From the NCBI GenBank assembly GCA_046302715.1, contig JBKCHQ010000130.1, positions 1 through 17,852 on the forward strand: DNA of 17,852 bases, written 5' to 3'. Origin of the DNA: CAMCXT01 sp046302715 (GTDB lineage: Bacteria > Bacteroidota > Bacteroidia > M30B66). Position numbers and translations under genes: made by a program. Below the pieces are notes generated by a model. It saw only the letters and a list, made by a program, of their open reading frames with translations, had not been told where the DNA came from and searched no databases. The number at the start of each line of letters is the position of its first letter. Positions within the stretch are counted from its first letter, which is position 1. Below are positions 7,884-14,464 of this stretch, one piece after another.

Positions 7884-9014
7884 TTAAAGTCTTGTGGTAA
7901 TTTTAGGAATTATCTGAGATTTCCAGGAGGTAAATGTACCGTTTATTATTTGCTTGCGTGCCTCTTTGACCAGCCAAAGATAGAAACCCAGGTTATGAAC
8001 AGATGCAATCATACCGGCCAAATATTCGCCCGAAATAAATAAATGCCGAAGATATGCTTTGGTATATTCCGAGTCCACAAAGGTGTGTTCTAGGGGGTCG
8101 ATGGGTGAAAAATCATCTTTCCATTTTACATTTCGAATATTAATGATTCCCTCGCTGGTAAACAGCATGCCGTTTCGGGCATTGCGCGTGGGCATAACAC
8201 AATCAAACATATCAATTCCCCTTGCAATGCCTTCGATTATATTTTCGGGGGTTCCAACACCCATGAGGTAACGTGGTTTATGGGCCGGTAAAATGCCACA
8301 CACCAGTTCGGTAATTCGGTACATATCTTCGGCCGGTTCGCCCACCGAAAGTCCGCCAATGGCATTTCCCACACAATCGCGAGCAGCTACTTCTTCGGCA
8401 CTGATGCGTCGCAGCTCATCGTATGTACTGCCTTGCACAATCGGAAATAAATGCTGCTCATATCCGTAAAGTGGCTCCGTTTCTTTAAAACGTTTAATGC
8501 AACGGTCGAGCCATCGGTGGGTCATATGCATCGATTCACGCGCATATTGCTCGGTACAAGGCCAGGGGGTACATTCATCAAAGGCCATAATGATATCTGC
8601 ACCAATGCTCCGCTGTATGTCCATTACCCGCTCAGGGGTAAATAAATGTCTTGAGCCATCAATGTGCGACTTAAAAACAGCACCTTCCTCCGTAATTTTG
8701 CGGTTATCGGAAAGCGAAAATACTTGGTAGCCGCCGCTGTCGGTAAGAATGGGACGATCCCAGCCATTGAAACGGTGCAAACCGCCTGCTTTTTGAAGTA
8801 CTTCAATACCTGGTCTTAAGTAAAGGTGGTAGGTATTCCCGAGAATTATTTGCGCGGCTATGTCATTTTTTAATTCACGCTGATGCACCGCCTTGACCGT
8901 TCCTGCGGTTCCCACTGGCATAAATATCGGGGTTTCAATGGTGCCGTGCGCAGTATGTAACAAGCCTGCGCGCGCCGAAGATGCCTGATCTGTTGCCTTT
9001 AGGTCAAAGTGCAT
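7884..9014 (-). CDS. tgt: tRNA-guanine transglycosylase (queuine tRNA-ribosyltransferase)
   Basis: Tgt exchanges guanine 34 in tRNAs with GUN anticodons for the queuosine precursor preQ1, in the cytoplasm. The 376 residues are full length. Visible signatures: GTVKAVHQRELK (38-49), LGNTYHLYLRPG, LTDSGGYQVFSL with proton-acceptor Asp92, MAFDECTP, GGLSVGEP, and DMFDCVMPTRNARNG with the nucleophile at Asp271. The odd point is the zinc site. In the best-studied bacterial enzymes CxCxxC and a later His bind zinc; here the three Cys positions read Glu309, Thr311 and Asp314 (in EHTFVD), while His340 of the HNL motif remains. The flanking AYLRHLF is intact, so this is substitution, not frameshift. As I recall, flavobacterial Tgt proteins share this change. 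A TATCTTTG promoter box lies 20 bases upstream of the start. Confidence 0.96.
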   Translation of the reverse strand: MHFDLKATDQASSARAGLLHTAHGTIETPIFMPVGTAGTVKAVHQRELKNDIAAQIILGNTYHLYLRPGIEVLQKAGGLHRFNGWDRPILTDSGGYQVFSLSDNRKITEEGAVFKSHIDGSRHLFTPERVMDIQRSIGADIIMAFDECTPWPCTEQYARESMHMTHRWLDRCIKRFKETEPLYGYEQHLFPIVQGSTYDELRRISAEEVAARDCVGNAIGGLSVGEPAEDMYRITELVCGILPAHKPRYLMGVGTPENIIEGIARGIDMFDCVMPTRNARNGMLFTSEGIINIRNVKWKDDFSPIDPLEHTFVDSEYTKAYLRHLFISGEYLAGMIASVHNLGFYLWLVKEARKQIINGTFTSWKSQIIPKITTRL

Positions 9015-9033
9015 ATTTTGTTAAAAAGTTGGG

Positions 9034-9041
9034 CAAAGATA
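9034..9041 (-). promoter_or_regulatory. Bacteroidota -7 promoter box for tgt
   Basis: On the reverse strand this reads TATCTTTG, a perfect match to TAnnTTTG. It ends 19 bases before the tgt ATG, giving a short leader. The nearest TTG upstream (reverse strand, 9069-9067) is 25 bases away, slightly longer than the usual 17-23, so the -33 element is doubtful. Confidence 0.55.
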
Positions 9042-9078
9042 GCCTATTCCGATGCAGTTTAGGTTGCAATATTCATCC

Positions 9079-9086
9079 TACTTTTG
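9079..9086 (+). promoter_or_regulatory. Bacteroidota -7 promoter box for the GT2-sigma-rsmG run
   Basis: TACTTTTG matches TAnnTTTG perfectly. Transcription would begin around 9091-9095, which lies downstream of the first possible start codon of the GT2 frame (9052) but upstream of the ATG at 9109. This supports the 9109 start. No clear -33 TTG is present at the right distance. Together with the tgt box it makes a compact divergent control region. Confidence 0.5.
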
Positions 9087-9108
9087 CGCTTTTAATGACA
9101 CTGCTTAT

Positions 9109-10242
9109 ATGGTAAAGGATTTTCAGCTGGATGTATTAACGGGTATTCTAGTTATACTAGGTGCAGCCTTGTTGGTGCAGCTATTCTATTACCTATATTA
9201 TTTTGTGAGGGTGTCGGCATTTAAATTAAAGCCACATCCTGTTAATTATCCAGCTGTTTCGGTAGTGATTTGTGCCCGTAATGAGGAAGAAAATTTGAAG
9301 CAGTTTCTTCCCCTCGTATTGAAACAGGAATATCCCGATTTTGAGGTAGTCGTGGTTAACGACTGTTCGTTTGATGGCACGCAGGATGTTTTGGAGGAAT
9401 TTAGTCGTCACCATTCCAATTTAGTGTTGCGCGAAATTAAAGAGGTAGAAGGGCGCGAGCACGGTAAGAAATTCGCATTAACCATTGGTATAAAGGCCGC
9501 CAAAAATGAAATTCTGCTGCTCACCGATGCCGATTGTTTTCCCACTTCTTCCGATTGGATTACCCACGCCGTAAATGGCTATGGAGCGGGAAAAGAAATT
9601 GTTTTGGGCTATGGCAAATATTCTAAAAAGCCGGGGCTTCTCAATCAATTTATACGATTCGATGCCTTTTTTATAGCGGTTCAGTTCCTGTCAAAGGCAC
9701 TTGCCGGTAGTGCTTATATGGGGGTGGGGCGTAATCTTTCTTACAGTCGTTCGCTATTTTTTAGAACACGCGGATTTGCATCGCACATGCACATTTGGTC
9801 GGGCGATGATGATTTATTTATCAATGAGGTGGCTACGGCCAATAACGTTTCGGTGGTGATAGATAAAGGGGCGTTTACCGTTTCGGAGCCTAAAACTTCG
9901 TGGAAAACCTGGTTCCGTCAAAAGAAGCGGCATCATTCTACTGCACGATATTATAAGTCGCAGCATAAGATGTTCTTATTGATGTATCCACTGAGTTTTT
10001 ATGTTTTTTATGTGGGTTTAATTCTCGGAGCTATATTATTTCCAGGCTTTTGGATGGTTTTTGCAGGTGTGTTTTTGTTCCGTAGTATTGTGCAAGTATC
10101 GGTTTTGCAAACGGCTGCCGCTAAGCTCGATGAAAGAGATTTAGGATGGAAGTCAACTTTTTTTGAAATTTTACAAGGTTTTTTCATTCATCCTGCGTAC
10201 TTTTTCGCCACCTTATTTGTTAAACAACGCACATGGAGTTAG
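9109..10242 (+). CDS. Membrane-bound family 2 glycosyltransferase
   Basis: A 377-residue processive-type GT2 (GT-A fold). After one N-terminal membrane helix (about 9-34) comes the catalytic domain: SVVICARNEEENL (51-63), VVVNDCSFDGT (81-91), the metal-binding DxD as TDAD (139-142), GDDD (232-235, the place of the ED base motif) and a RQKKRH element (270-275) where synthase-like enzymes have QxxRW. Two to three hydrophobic helices follow at about 289-330, and a possible one at 355-370. It probably adds sugars to a lipid or surface polymer on the cytoplasmic side. The start at 9109 was chosen from the promoter position and because the 19 residues before it (from 9052) look unlike the family. 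Its last ten bases overlap the sigma factor gene. Substrate unknown. Confidence 0.88.
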   Translation: MVKDFQLDVLTGILVILGAALLVQLFYYLYYFVRVSAFKLKPHPVNYPAVSVVICARNEEENLKQFLPLVLKQEYPDFEVVVVNDCSFDGTQDVLEEFSRHHSNLVLREIKEVEGREHGKKFALTIGIKAAKNEILLLTDADCFPTSSDWITHAVNGYGAGKEIVLGYGKYSKKPGLLNQFIRFDAFFIAVQFLSKALAGSAYMGVGRNLSYSRSLFFRTRGFASHMHIWSGDDDLFINEVATANNVSVVIDKGAFTVSEPKTSWKTWFRQKKRHHSTARYYKSQHKMFLLMYPLSFYVFYVGLILGAILFPGFWMVFAGVFLFRSIVQVSVLQTAAAKLDERDLGWKSTFFEILQGFFIHPAYFFATLFVKQRTWS

Positions 10243-10841
10243 AAGCTAATCTTTCGGCCAAAGCACAATACGATGTGCAGCTGGTTAAGCGGGCTGTTGA
10301 TCAGCACGACCAGGCTGCATTTACGGAACTGCTCGACCGTTATAAAGAGTCTGTTTTCTACTTGCTTATGAAAATGGTGAACAACCGCGATGATGCCGAG
10401 GATTTAACCATTGAAGCCTTTGGCAAGGCGTTCAAAAACATCGAACAATATACACCCAACTATGCATTTAGTACCTGGTTGTTTCGTATTGCCACCAATA
10501 ATTGCATCGACTTTATCCGAAAAAAGCGTATGACCACGGTTTCGCTCGATAAATCGTTTATGAGCGATGACGGAGGCGAAATGACCATGGATGTGCGCAG
10601 CGAAACGCTCGATCCGGAAGAAAACCTGATTCGAAAGCAGAAAAATGTATTGATGCAGTCGCTGGTTACAAAGCTGAAGCCCCGTTACCGAGTATTGGTG
10701 GAGATGCGTTATTTTCAAGAGCTTTCATACGAAGAAATTGCCGAAAAACTCGACTTGCCCCTGGGTACTGTAAAAGCGCAACTATTTAGAAGTCGCGAGT
10801 TTTTATATAATATCATTCGTAATCAACAGGATCGAATTTAG
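10233..10841 (+). CDS. ECF-type sigma-70 family RNA polymerase sigma factor
   Basis: At 202 residues it holds only sigma regions 2 and 4, as group 4 (ECF) factors do. Region 2 spans about 30-100, with DDAEDLTIEAFGKAF (53-67) for core binding, then FSTWLFRIATNNCIDFIRKKR (79-99) for -10 melting. Region 4 spans about 140-195 with the helix-turn-helix SYEEIAEKLDLPLGTVKAQL (165-184) that reads the -35 element. The linker (100-135) is acidic and rich in Asp and Met. No anti-sigma gene is next to it. The start overlaps the end of the GT2 gene by ten bases and rsmG begins 17 bases after its stop, so it appears to be co-expressed with both. Its regulon cannot be told from this window. Confidence 0.93.
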   Translation: MELEANLSAKAQYDVQLVKRAVDQHDQAAFTELLDRYKESVFYLLMKMVNNRDDAEDLTIEAFGKAFKNIEQYTPNYAFSTWLFRIATNNCIDFIRKKRMTTVSLDKSFMSDDGGEMTMDVRSETLDPEENLIRKQKNVLMQSLVTKLKPRYRVLVEMRYFQELSYEEIAEKLDLPLGTVKAQLFRSREFLYNIIRNQQDRI

Positions 10842-10858
10842 ATAGCGCTGCACCCTGT

Positions 10859-11494
10859 ATGGAGGCTAAAGACGGATTACAAACAATCGTGGAGTATTTT
10901 CCCGATTTAAGCGCCTCGCAGCAACATCAGTTTTCCCTACTTAGAGAGCTTTACAGCGAGTGGAATGCCAAAATAAATGTGATTTCACGCAAAGACATCG
11001 ACTATCTCTACACACGGCATGTTTTGCACAGCTTGGCAATTGCTAAATTCATCTCGTTTAAACCCGATACCCGTATTTTAGACATTGGCACCGGAGGCGG
11101 ATTTCCAGGAATTCCACTGGCCATATTATTTCCCGAATGCAGCTTTACGCTCTGCGATTCGATTCGCAAAAAAATTACGGTGGTGGAGGCTATAGCTTCT
11201 GCTTTACCGCTGCAAAATGTAAAGATGCACGTGGGTAGGGTAGAGGAGTTACCCGGCAAATTTGATTTCATTGTGTCACGTGCCGTTGCACCCATGTCGG
11301 AACTCATTGGATGGACGTATAAAAAGCGTGAGGCACAATCGCGGCATACCATTAAAAACGGCTGGATTTGCCTTAAGGGCGGCGATCTTATTGAAGAAGC
11401 AAGTGTTTGTAAACGACCGTTCGAACTCATTCCGCTTCAACGTTGGTTTGCCGATTCGTTCTTCGAAAGCAAACGAATTTTATACATGTATTAA
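10859..11494 (+). CDS. rsmG: 16S rRNA (guanine527-N7)-methyltransferase
   Basis: RsmG (GidB) uses S-adenosylmethionine to methylate N7 of G527 in the 530 loop of 16S rRNA; loss gives low-level streptomycin resistance in several bacteria. The 211 residues match the family length. Marks are an N-terminal helical part with LYSEWNAKINVISRKD (31-46), the SAM-binding loop LDIGTGGGFPGIPLA (74-88), a Rossmann core with TLCDSIRKK, and VSRAVAP (139-145), a family signature. It closes the GT2-sigma-rsmG run. It is also the last gene with core-like composition: GC content falls right after it. Confidence 0.96.
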   Translation: MEAKDGLQTIVEYFPDLSASQQHQFSLLRELYSEWNAKINVISRKDIDYLYTRHVLHSLAIAKFISFKPDTRILDIGTGGGFPGIPLAILFPECSFTLCDSIRKKITVVEAIASALPLQNVKMHVGRVEELPGKFDFIVSRAVAPMSELIGWTYKKREAQSRHTIKNGWICLKGGDLIEEASVCKRPFELIPLQRWFADSFFESKRILYMY

Positions 11495-11572
11495 GGGTGT
11501 TTGAATGATTGAACTGTGGGTAGTGGGTAGTTACCTGAAATTTTAGAAATCTGCCGTCAAACACAAGATTCA

Positions 11573-11606
11573 CACTGTTGTAAGAAATTTTATCTTTGTA
11601 ACAGTG
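11573..11606. repeat. Inverted repeat around the promoter box of the kinase-like gene
   Basis: CACTGTT at 11573-11579 and AACAGTG at 11600-11606 are perfect seven-base inverted arms separated by 20 bases. The right arm includes the GTG start codon and the -7 box lies between the arms. The arms extend imperfectly inward (GTAAG against CTTTGT). This could be an operator for a dimeric regulator or an RNA hairpin at the start codon; a chance match is possible. Confidence 0.35.
11591..11598 (+). promoter_or_regulatory. Bacteroidota -7 promoter box at the kinase-like gene
   Basis: TATCTTTG matches TAnnTTTG. It ends five bases before the GTG start, so transcription would begin close to the start codon and the mRNA could be leaderless. 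No TTG is found 17-23 bases upstream; the one at 11578-11580 is only 10 bases away. Confidence 0.4.
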
Positions 11607-12245
11607 CAAACGCAACTTAAACAAGAACTTTATGATGTCATTTCAGGAAAGAGCCAAGTTAGGTTTGGAACAATTATCCAATCAGTCACCAGTTACCTTA
11701 CAGAAGGCTCGAAGCCAAGCTCAGAAATTGAAAACCCAAAGCATTTCAAAAAAGAAGAAGCAAAGAAATTAGTCAGCTATGTAACTGAAAATGACCTTTG
11801 GATAAATGACATTGACTTCACACAGTATATCAGTGAAGGAGCTGAGCAAAAAGTATATTTAAAAAACTCAGATCATGTCTTGAAGTTAAACGATAGTATT
11901 TATTATAATAGTTGGCGGGATTACTTTCTCAACTTGCTTTTACATAATTTTTTCTTTGCCGATACAGCATATGAATTGCTTGGCTTTACCTATGATAATG
12001 AAATACTTTATGCTGTTGTACAGCAAGCATATGTTTCAATTACAAGCAATACAGATTTAAGCCAACTGAATGAGTTCTTGACTTCAAATGGTTTTCAAAA
12101 CACCCGAAACAATGATTATTTCAATCCTAGTTTAGGGATAATATTGGAAGATCTACATGATGAAAATGTTTTGACAAGAAACGGAGTGCTTTACTTTATT
12201 GACACCGTATTTTACTTAACAGAAGAGTTCAATAACTCGCCTTAA
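11604..12245 (+). CDS. Predicted kinase-fold protein related to polyvalent-protein kinases
   Basis: A 213-residue cytosolic protein with no Met after position 1; GTG at 11604 is the first possible common start after an in-frame stop at 11544-11546. The protein-kinase/aminoglycoside-phosphotransferase pattern is visible: a short glycine-containing loop GAEQKVYLK (79-87), Lys94 in HVLKLND as the possible ATP-binding lysine, a catalytic loop EDLHDENVL with Asp183 and Asn188 spaced as in HRDxxxxN, and Asp200 in YFIDT at the place of the DFG aspartate. The N-terminal 75 residues are predicted helical and unassigned. Similar kinase domains occur in polyvalent proteins of phages and conjugative elements, and as solo proteins in Bacteroidota. 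Lower GC than rsmG upstream and an attC-like repeat just downstream suggest transfer. Activity and target are unknown. Confidence 0.75.
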   Translation: MQTQLKQELYDVISGKSQVRFGTIIQSVTSYLTEGSKPSSEIENPKHFKKEEAKKLVSYVTENDLWINDIDFTQYISEGAEQKVYLKNSDHVLKLNDSIYYNSWRDYFLNLLLHNFFFADTAYELLGFTYDNEILYAVVQQAYVSITSNTDLSQLNEFLTSNGFQNTRNNDYFNPSLGIILEDLHDENVLTRNGVLYFIDTVFYLTEEFNNSP

Positions 12246-12254
12246 AACTTTAGG

Positions 12255-12305
12255 TAACAGCGAACCACCGCCATTGATAAAACGGCGTCTGTTCACAAAC
12301 CGTTA
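12255..12305. repeat. attC-like imperfect inverted repeat
   Basis: Starting nine bases after the kinase-like gene, three four-base blocks pair in order: TAAC (12255-12258) with GTTA (12302-12305), GAAC (12262-12265) with GTTC (12291-12294), and CGCC (12269-12272) with GGCG (12284-12287). They are separated by internal loops of 3 and 7 bases and 3 and 3 bases, with an 11-base terminal loop. Block order, spacing and outer AAC/GTT boxes resemble an integron cassette site (attC); the right end reads GTTAGAG against the GTTRRRY consensus, one base off. The left outer box (AGGTAAC) does not fit RYYYAAC well. No integrase gene is in view. Confidence 0.4.
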
Positions 12306-12353
12306 GAGTTCACTCTATGATGAAATTGGAAACATTTAACAGACAAACGAAAT

Positions 12354-13556
12354 ATGGAAGGTAAATCGGTATTAATTCTTGGATCTGGACACATTGCTAA
12401 TCGAACAAAATTGTTTGTAAGGCAAATGGGGGCGAATGTGACGCATATACCAAGTCTTTCCTCTAATGGTCAAAGCGCAGAATCCTTTACTATAAGCGAA
12501 ATCGAAGAGGCATTTCAAAAGATGGACATGAAGTCTTTTTCCATGACTTACATTCTATTCGAAAAAGACGAGGACAATCTTGAAATAGTTATTGCTTTAA
12601 TGGCATTATATTCAACAATTCCAATTACTACATCATTGTTTAATGAGAATTTAAGGCCGCATTTAGAAAAAGCTAACTCCAGATTAATCATACTAAATCC
12701 AGCTAAAATAGTAGCTCCTTTGTTTGTTCAGGCTCTAAATGATCCTATAATCAGAAGTACCCAAAAAGGAATTAAGCCCTTTCGCGTTAAGCCTAAAAAA
12801 AAATCAAGGAACTCCCTATTGAGGTTTTTGATTTCTTTATTTTCACTTATCGTATTCAGTTCGGTAGTATATTTTCATCTGAGTGAGCAATTATCTTGGC
12901 TTGATGCTTTTTATTTTGTTGTAGTTACAATTGCAACAGTTGGTTATGGAGATATTAATCTATTAAATTCTAGCCCGCTTAGTAAGCTTATTGGGATTGC
13001 TCTAATTCTTTGCTCTACAATTTTCATTTGGCTAATTTTCTCACTACTTATTGATAGAATAATAAAAAGACAAGCGCAAAGATCAGTGGGTAGAAAAAAG
13101 TATTACTACAAAAATCACGTAATTATTTGCGGTTTAGGGAGACTTGGATATTTTATTGCAGATGAACTACAAAAGTCTGGTGAAAGAATCATAATAATCG
13201 AATCCAATCAAGATTCGCCCAATATGGAATACTTCCGTAATCTAGGCATTGATGTTTATCTAGGGAATGCTCGTCTACCTCATGTTCTGCAAGATGTAGG
13301 TGCAGAAAATTGTCGAGCTTTGATTTCGGTAATAAATGATGATTATACAAATCTCGAAATTGCTTTAAATGCTCGATATTTTCAACCTGATCTCCGACTT
13401 ATTTTGAGGATTTTCGATGAATCTATGGCTAAAGTAATAAAAGAAAAATTTGATATTCATTTAACAAAGAGCATGTCCTTTATTGCTGGCGAAAAATTTG
13501 CTTCTATATTAGAGGCGAATTACAAGGATGCAGAAAACAAAGCAAACAATAATTAA
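12354..13556 (+). CDS. Potassium channel with N-terminal Rossmann domain, two-helix pore and C-terminal RCK (TrkA-N) domain
   Basis: A 400-residue membrane protein. Residues 1-140 look like a Rossmann/RCK-type domain, opening with SVLILGSGHIANRTKLFV (GxGxxA nucleotide loop at 10-15). A basic stretch (KPKKKSR, 146-152) precedes helix M1 (about 155-174). The pore helix and selectivity filter TVGYGD (195-200) mark K+ selectivity, and M2 spans about 208-233. A second Rossmann domain, RCK/TrkA-N, begins HVIICGLGRLGYFIADEL (255-272) with GxGxxG at 260-265 and an acidic Glu283 at the end of strand 2, which favours NAD(H) or another ribose ligand. The TrkA-C domain is missing. An RCK-like domain on both sides of a two-helix pore is not the usual MthK layout. 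The next gene starts three bases after the stop. GC is low across it. Confidence 0.88.
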   Translation: MEGKSVLILGSGHIANRTKLFVRQMGANVTHIPSLSSNGQSAESFTISEIEEAFQKMDMKSFSMTYILFEKDEDNLEIVIALMALYSTIPITTSLFNENLRPHLEKANSRLIILNPAKIVAPLFVQALNDPIIRSTQKGIKPFRVKPKKKSRNSLLRFLISLFSLIVFSSVVYFHLSEQLSWLDAFYFVVVTIATVGYGDINLLNSSPLSKLIGIALILCSTIFIWLIFSLLIDRIIKRQAQRSVGRKKYYYKNHVIICGLGRLGYFIADELQKSGERIIIIESNQDSPNMEYFRNLGIDVYLGNARLPHVLQDVGAENCRALISVINDDYTNLEIALNARYFQPDLRLILRIFDESMAKVIKEKFDIHLTKSMSFIAGEKFASILEANYKDAENKANNN

Positions 13557-13559
13557 ATT

Positions 13560-14300
13560 ATGAATAAAAAAGAACTCTGGTTAAATATTGTAAATTACCA
13601 CTTTGACCATCTGGTTCCCACTAGTCTATGGGATGAAATAAGTGCAAAATTTGGAGGCCAAAACCCATTTACAAAAGCATTTGCTGATAAACTTTCCCGA
13701 AAACTTAACTGGAAGAAAAATTTCGCTTCGAAAGCCATATGGGAATATAAAAAATTTGTTTACATGGGCGTAATTAGTGATTTTAGTGTGACCCCATCAA
13801 AAGTTATTGATCAGGTATGGCACGAACATTTATTATTCAGCTCGGGTTACAGGAAATTTTGCAAGGATGTAATTCGATATGATTTTGATCATAATCCGGA
13901 ATTAGTAAATATTGGCAGTCAGACAGAAGCATTCGCATCACAATATTTTCAAACCATCGAACTTTATAAAAAGGAATTTGGCATTGAACCACCATCTGAG
14001 ATATGGGACACTACTAAATTTACAGGGAAAAACGAAAAAATTAAAAAGCCAGAGAAAAATCAAAATGATTCTAGTGACTCGTATAGTACTAGCTATTCGG
14101 ATAATTATGCTGAAGATGCCCCTCTTATTTCAATGTTCCCATCTGCTACAAGTAGTGATGTCGAATTTGGAGGGGGTGAATTTGGTGGTGGAGGAGCTGG
14201 TGGAAGCTGGGATAATTCAGCTGACAATAGTTCTGATGACAATTCAGGAGATAGCAGCGACAGCGGTAGTTCATGCAGTTCAAGTTGTGGAGGAGATTAA
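13560..14300 (+). CDS. GRDP/DUF1399-like protein with Gly/Ser/Asp-rich tail
   Basis: A 246-residue protein, probably cytosolic (no signal peptide or membrane helix). The globular part (1-150) includes TPSKVIDQVWHEHLLFSS (79-96) followed by GYRKFC (96-101), matching the conserved DxxWHxHxxxxxxYxxxC motif of glycine-rich domain-containing proteins known from plants and found in bacteria; the His-x-His and Cys could bind metal or form a structural core. A Lys/Asn-rich linker (155-170) leads to a low-complexity tail: GGGEFGGGGAGG (204-215), then Ser/Asp repeats, ending SSCSSSCGGD with Cys239 and Cys243. Such Cys-Gly ends recur in bacterial glycine-rich proteins. Only three bases separate it from the channel gene, so the two are surely co-transcribed. 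The biochemical role is unknown. Confidence 0.7.
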   Translation: MNKKELWLNIVNYHFDHLVPTSLWDEISAKFGGQNPFTKAFADKLSRKLNWKKNFASKAIWEYKKFVYMGVISDFSVTPSKVIDQVWHEHLLFSSGYRKFCKDVIRYDFDHNPELVNIGSQTEAFASQYFQTIELYKKEFGIEPPSEIWDTTKFTGKNEKIKKPEKNQNDSSDSYSTSYSDNYAEDAPLISMFPSATSSDVEFGGGEFGGGGAGGSWDNSADNSSDDNSGDSSDSGSSCSSSCGGD

Positions 14301-14311
14301 ATAGGTATTTA

Positions 14312-14395
14312 ATGGATGTATTCAAATTGGATAAATTAAAAGAATCAATTGCTAAGTGCGCCTTACCCCAAAGGGGCGATTATATGGTTAATTAA
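14312..14395 (+). CDS. Possible 27-residue small ORF
   Basis: An ATG 12 bases past the stop of the GRDP-like gene opens a 27-codon frame (MDVFKLDKLK, then ESIAKCALPQRGDYMVN) ending in TAA. The composition looks protein-like, but so short a frame easily arises by chance. It could be a third small gene of the channel unit or the remnant of a longer gene cut by recombination. I do not recognise it. Confidence 0.2.
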   Translation: MDVFKLDKLKESIAKCALPQRGDYMVN

Positions 14396-14464
14396 GTTTT
14401 GTGCTTCTATCAAAGTTTGTGCTTGGCTGACAGTGAAGCGCTCCTAAACAGCCCCTTTTGGTAG
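14364..14464. repeat. Short inverted repeat pair
   Basis: TACCCCAAAGGGGC at 14364-14377 reappears inverted as GCCCCTTTTGGTA at 14451-14463, differing by one gap and one mismatch, with 73 bases between. The left copy itself contains CCCC-AAA-GGGG. GC-rich arms in AT-rich surroundings are notable. It could be the ends of a small non-autonomous element or a long-range hairpin; no target duplication was seen. Confidence 0.3.

Noticed and set aside
8497..8730. Forward frames inside tgt
   Set aside because: Antisense shadows of a gene with full catalytic motifs; no start context or family resemblance.
9052..9108. GT2 start at 9052
   Set aside because: It lies upstream of the predicted transcription start set by TACTTTTG at 9079-9086 and adds 19 residues unlike family members.
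12317..12364. 15-codon frame (ATGATGAAATTG...) overlapping the channel start, as a leader peptide
   Set aside because: Too short, no attenuator structure, and no biased codon run that would suggest a leader function.
13912..14304. 130-codon forward frame over the end of the GRDP-like gene
   Set aside because: It lies in another frame of a gene with strong motif support; its protein is Met/Ile/Val-rich from shifted Gly/Ser/Asp codons and matches nothing.
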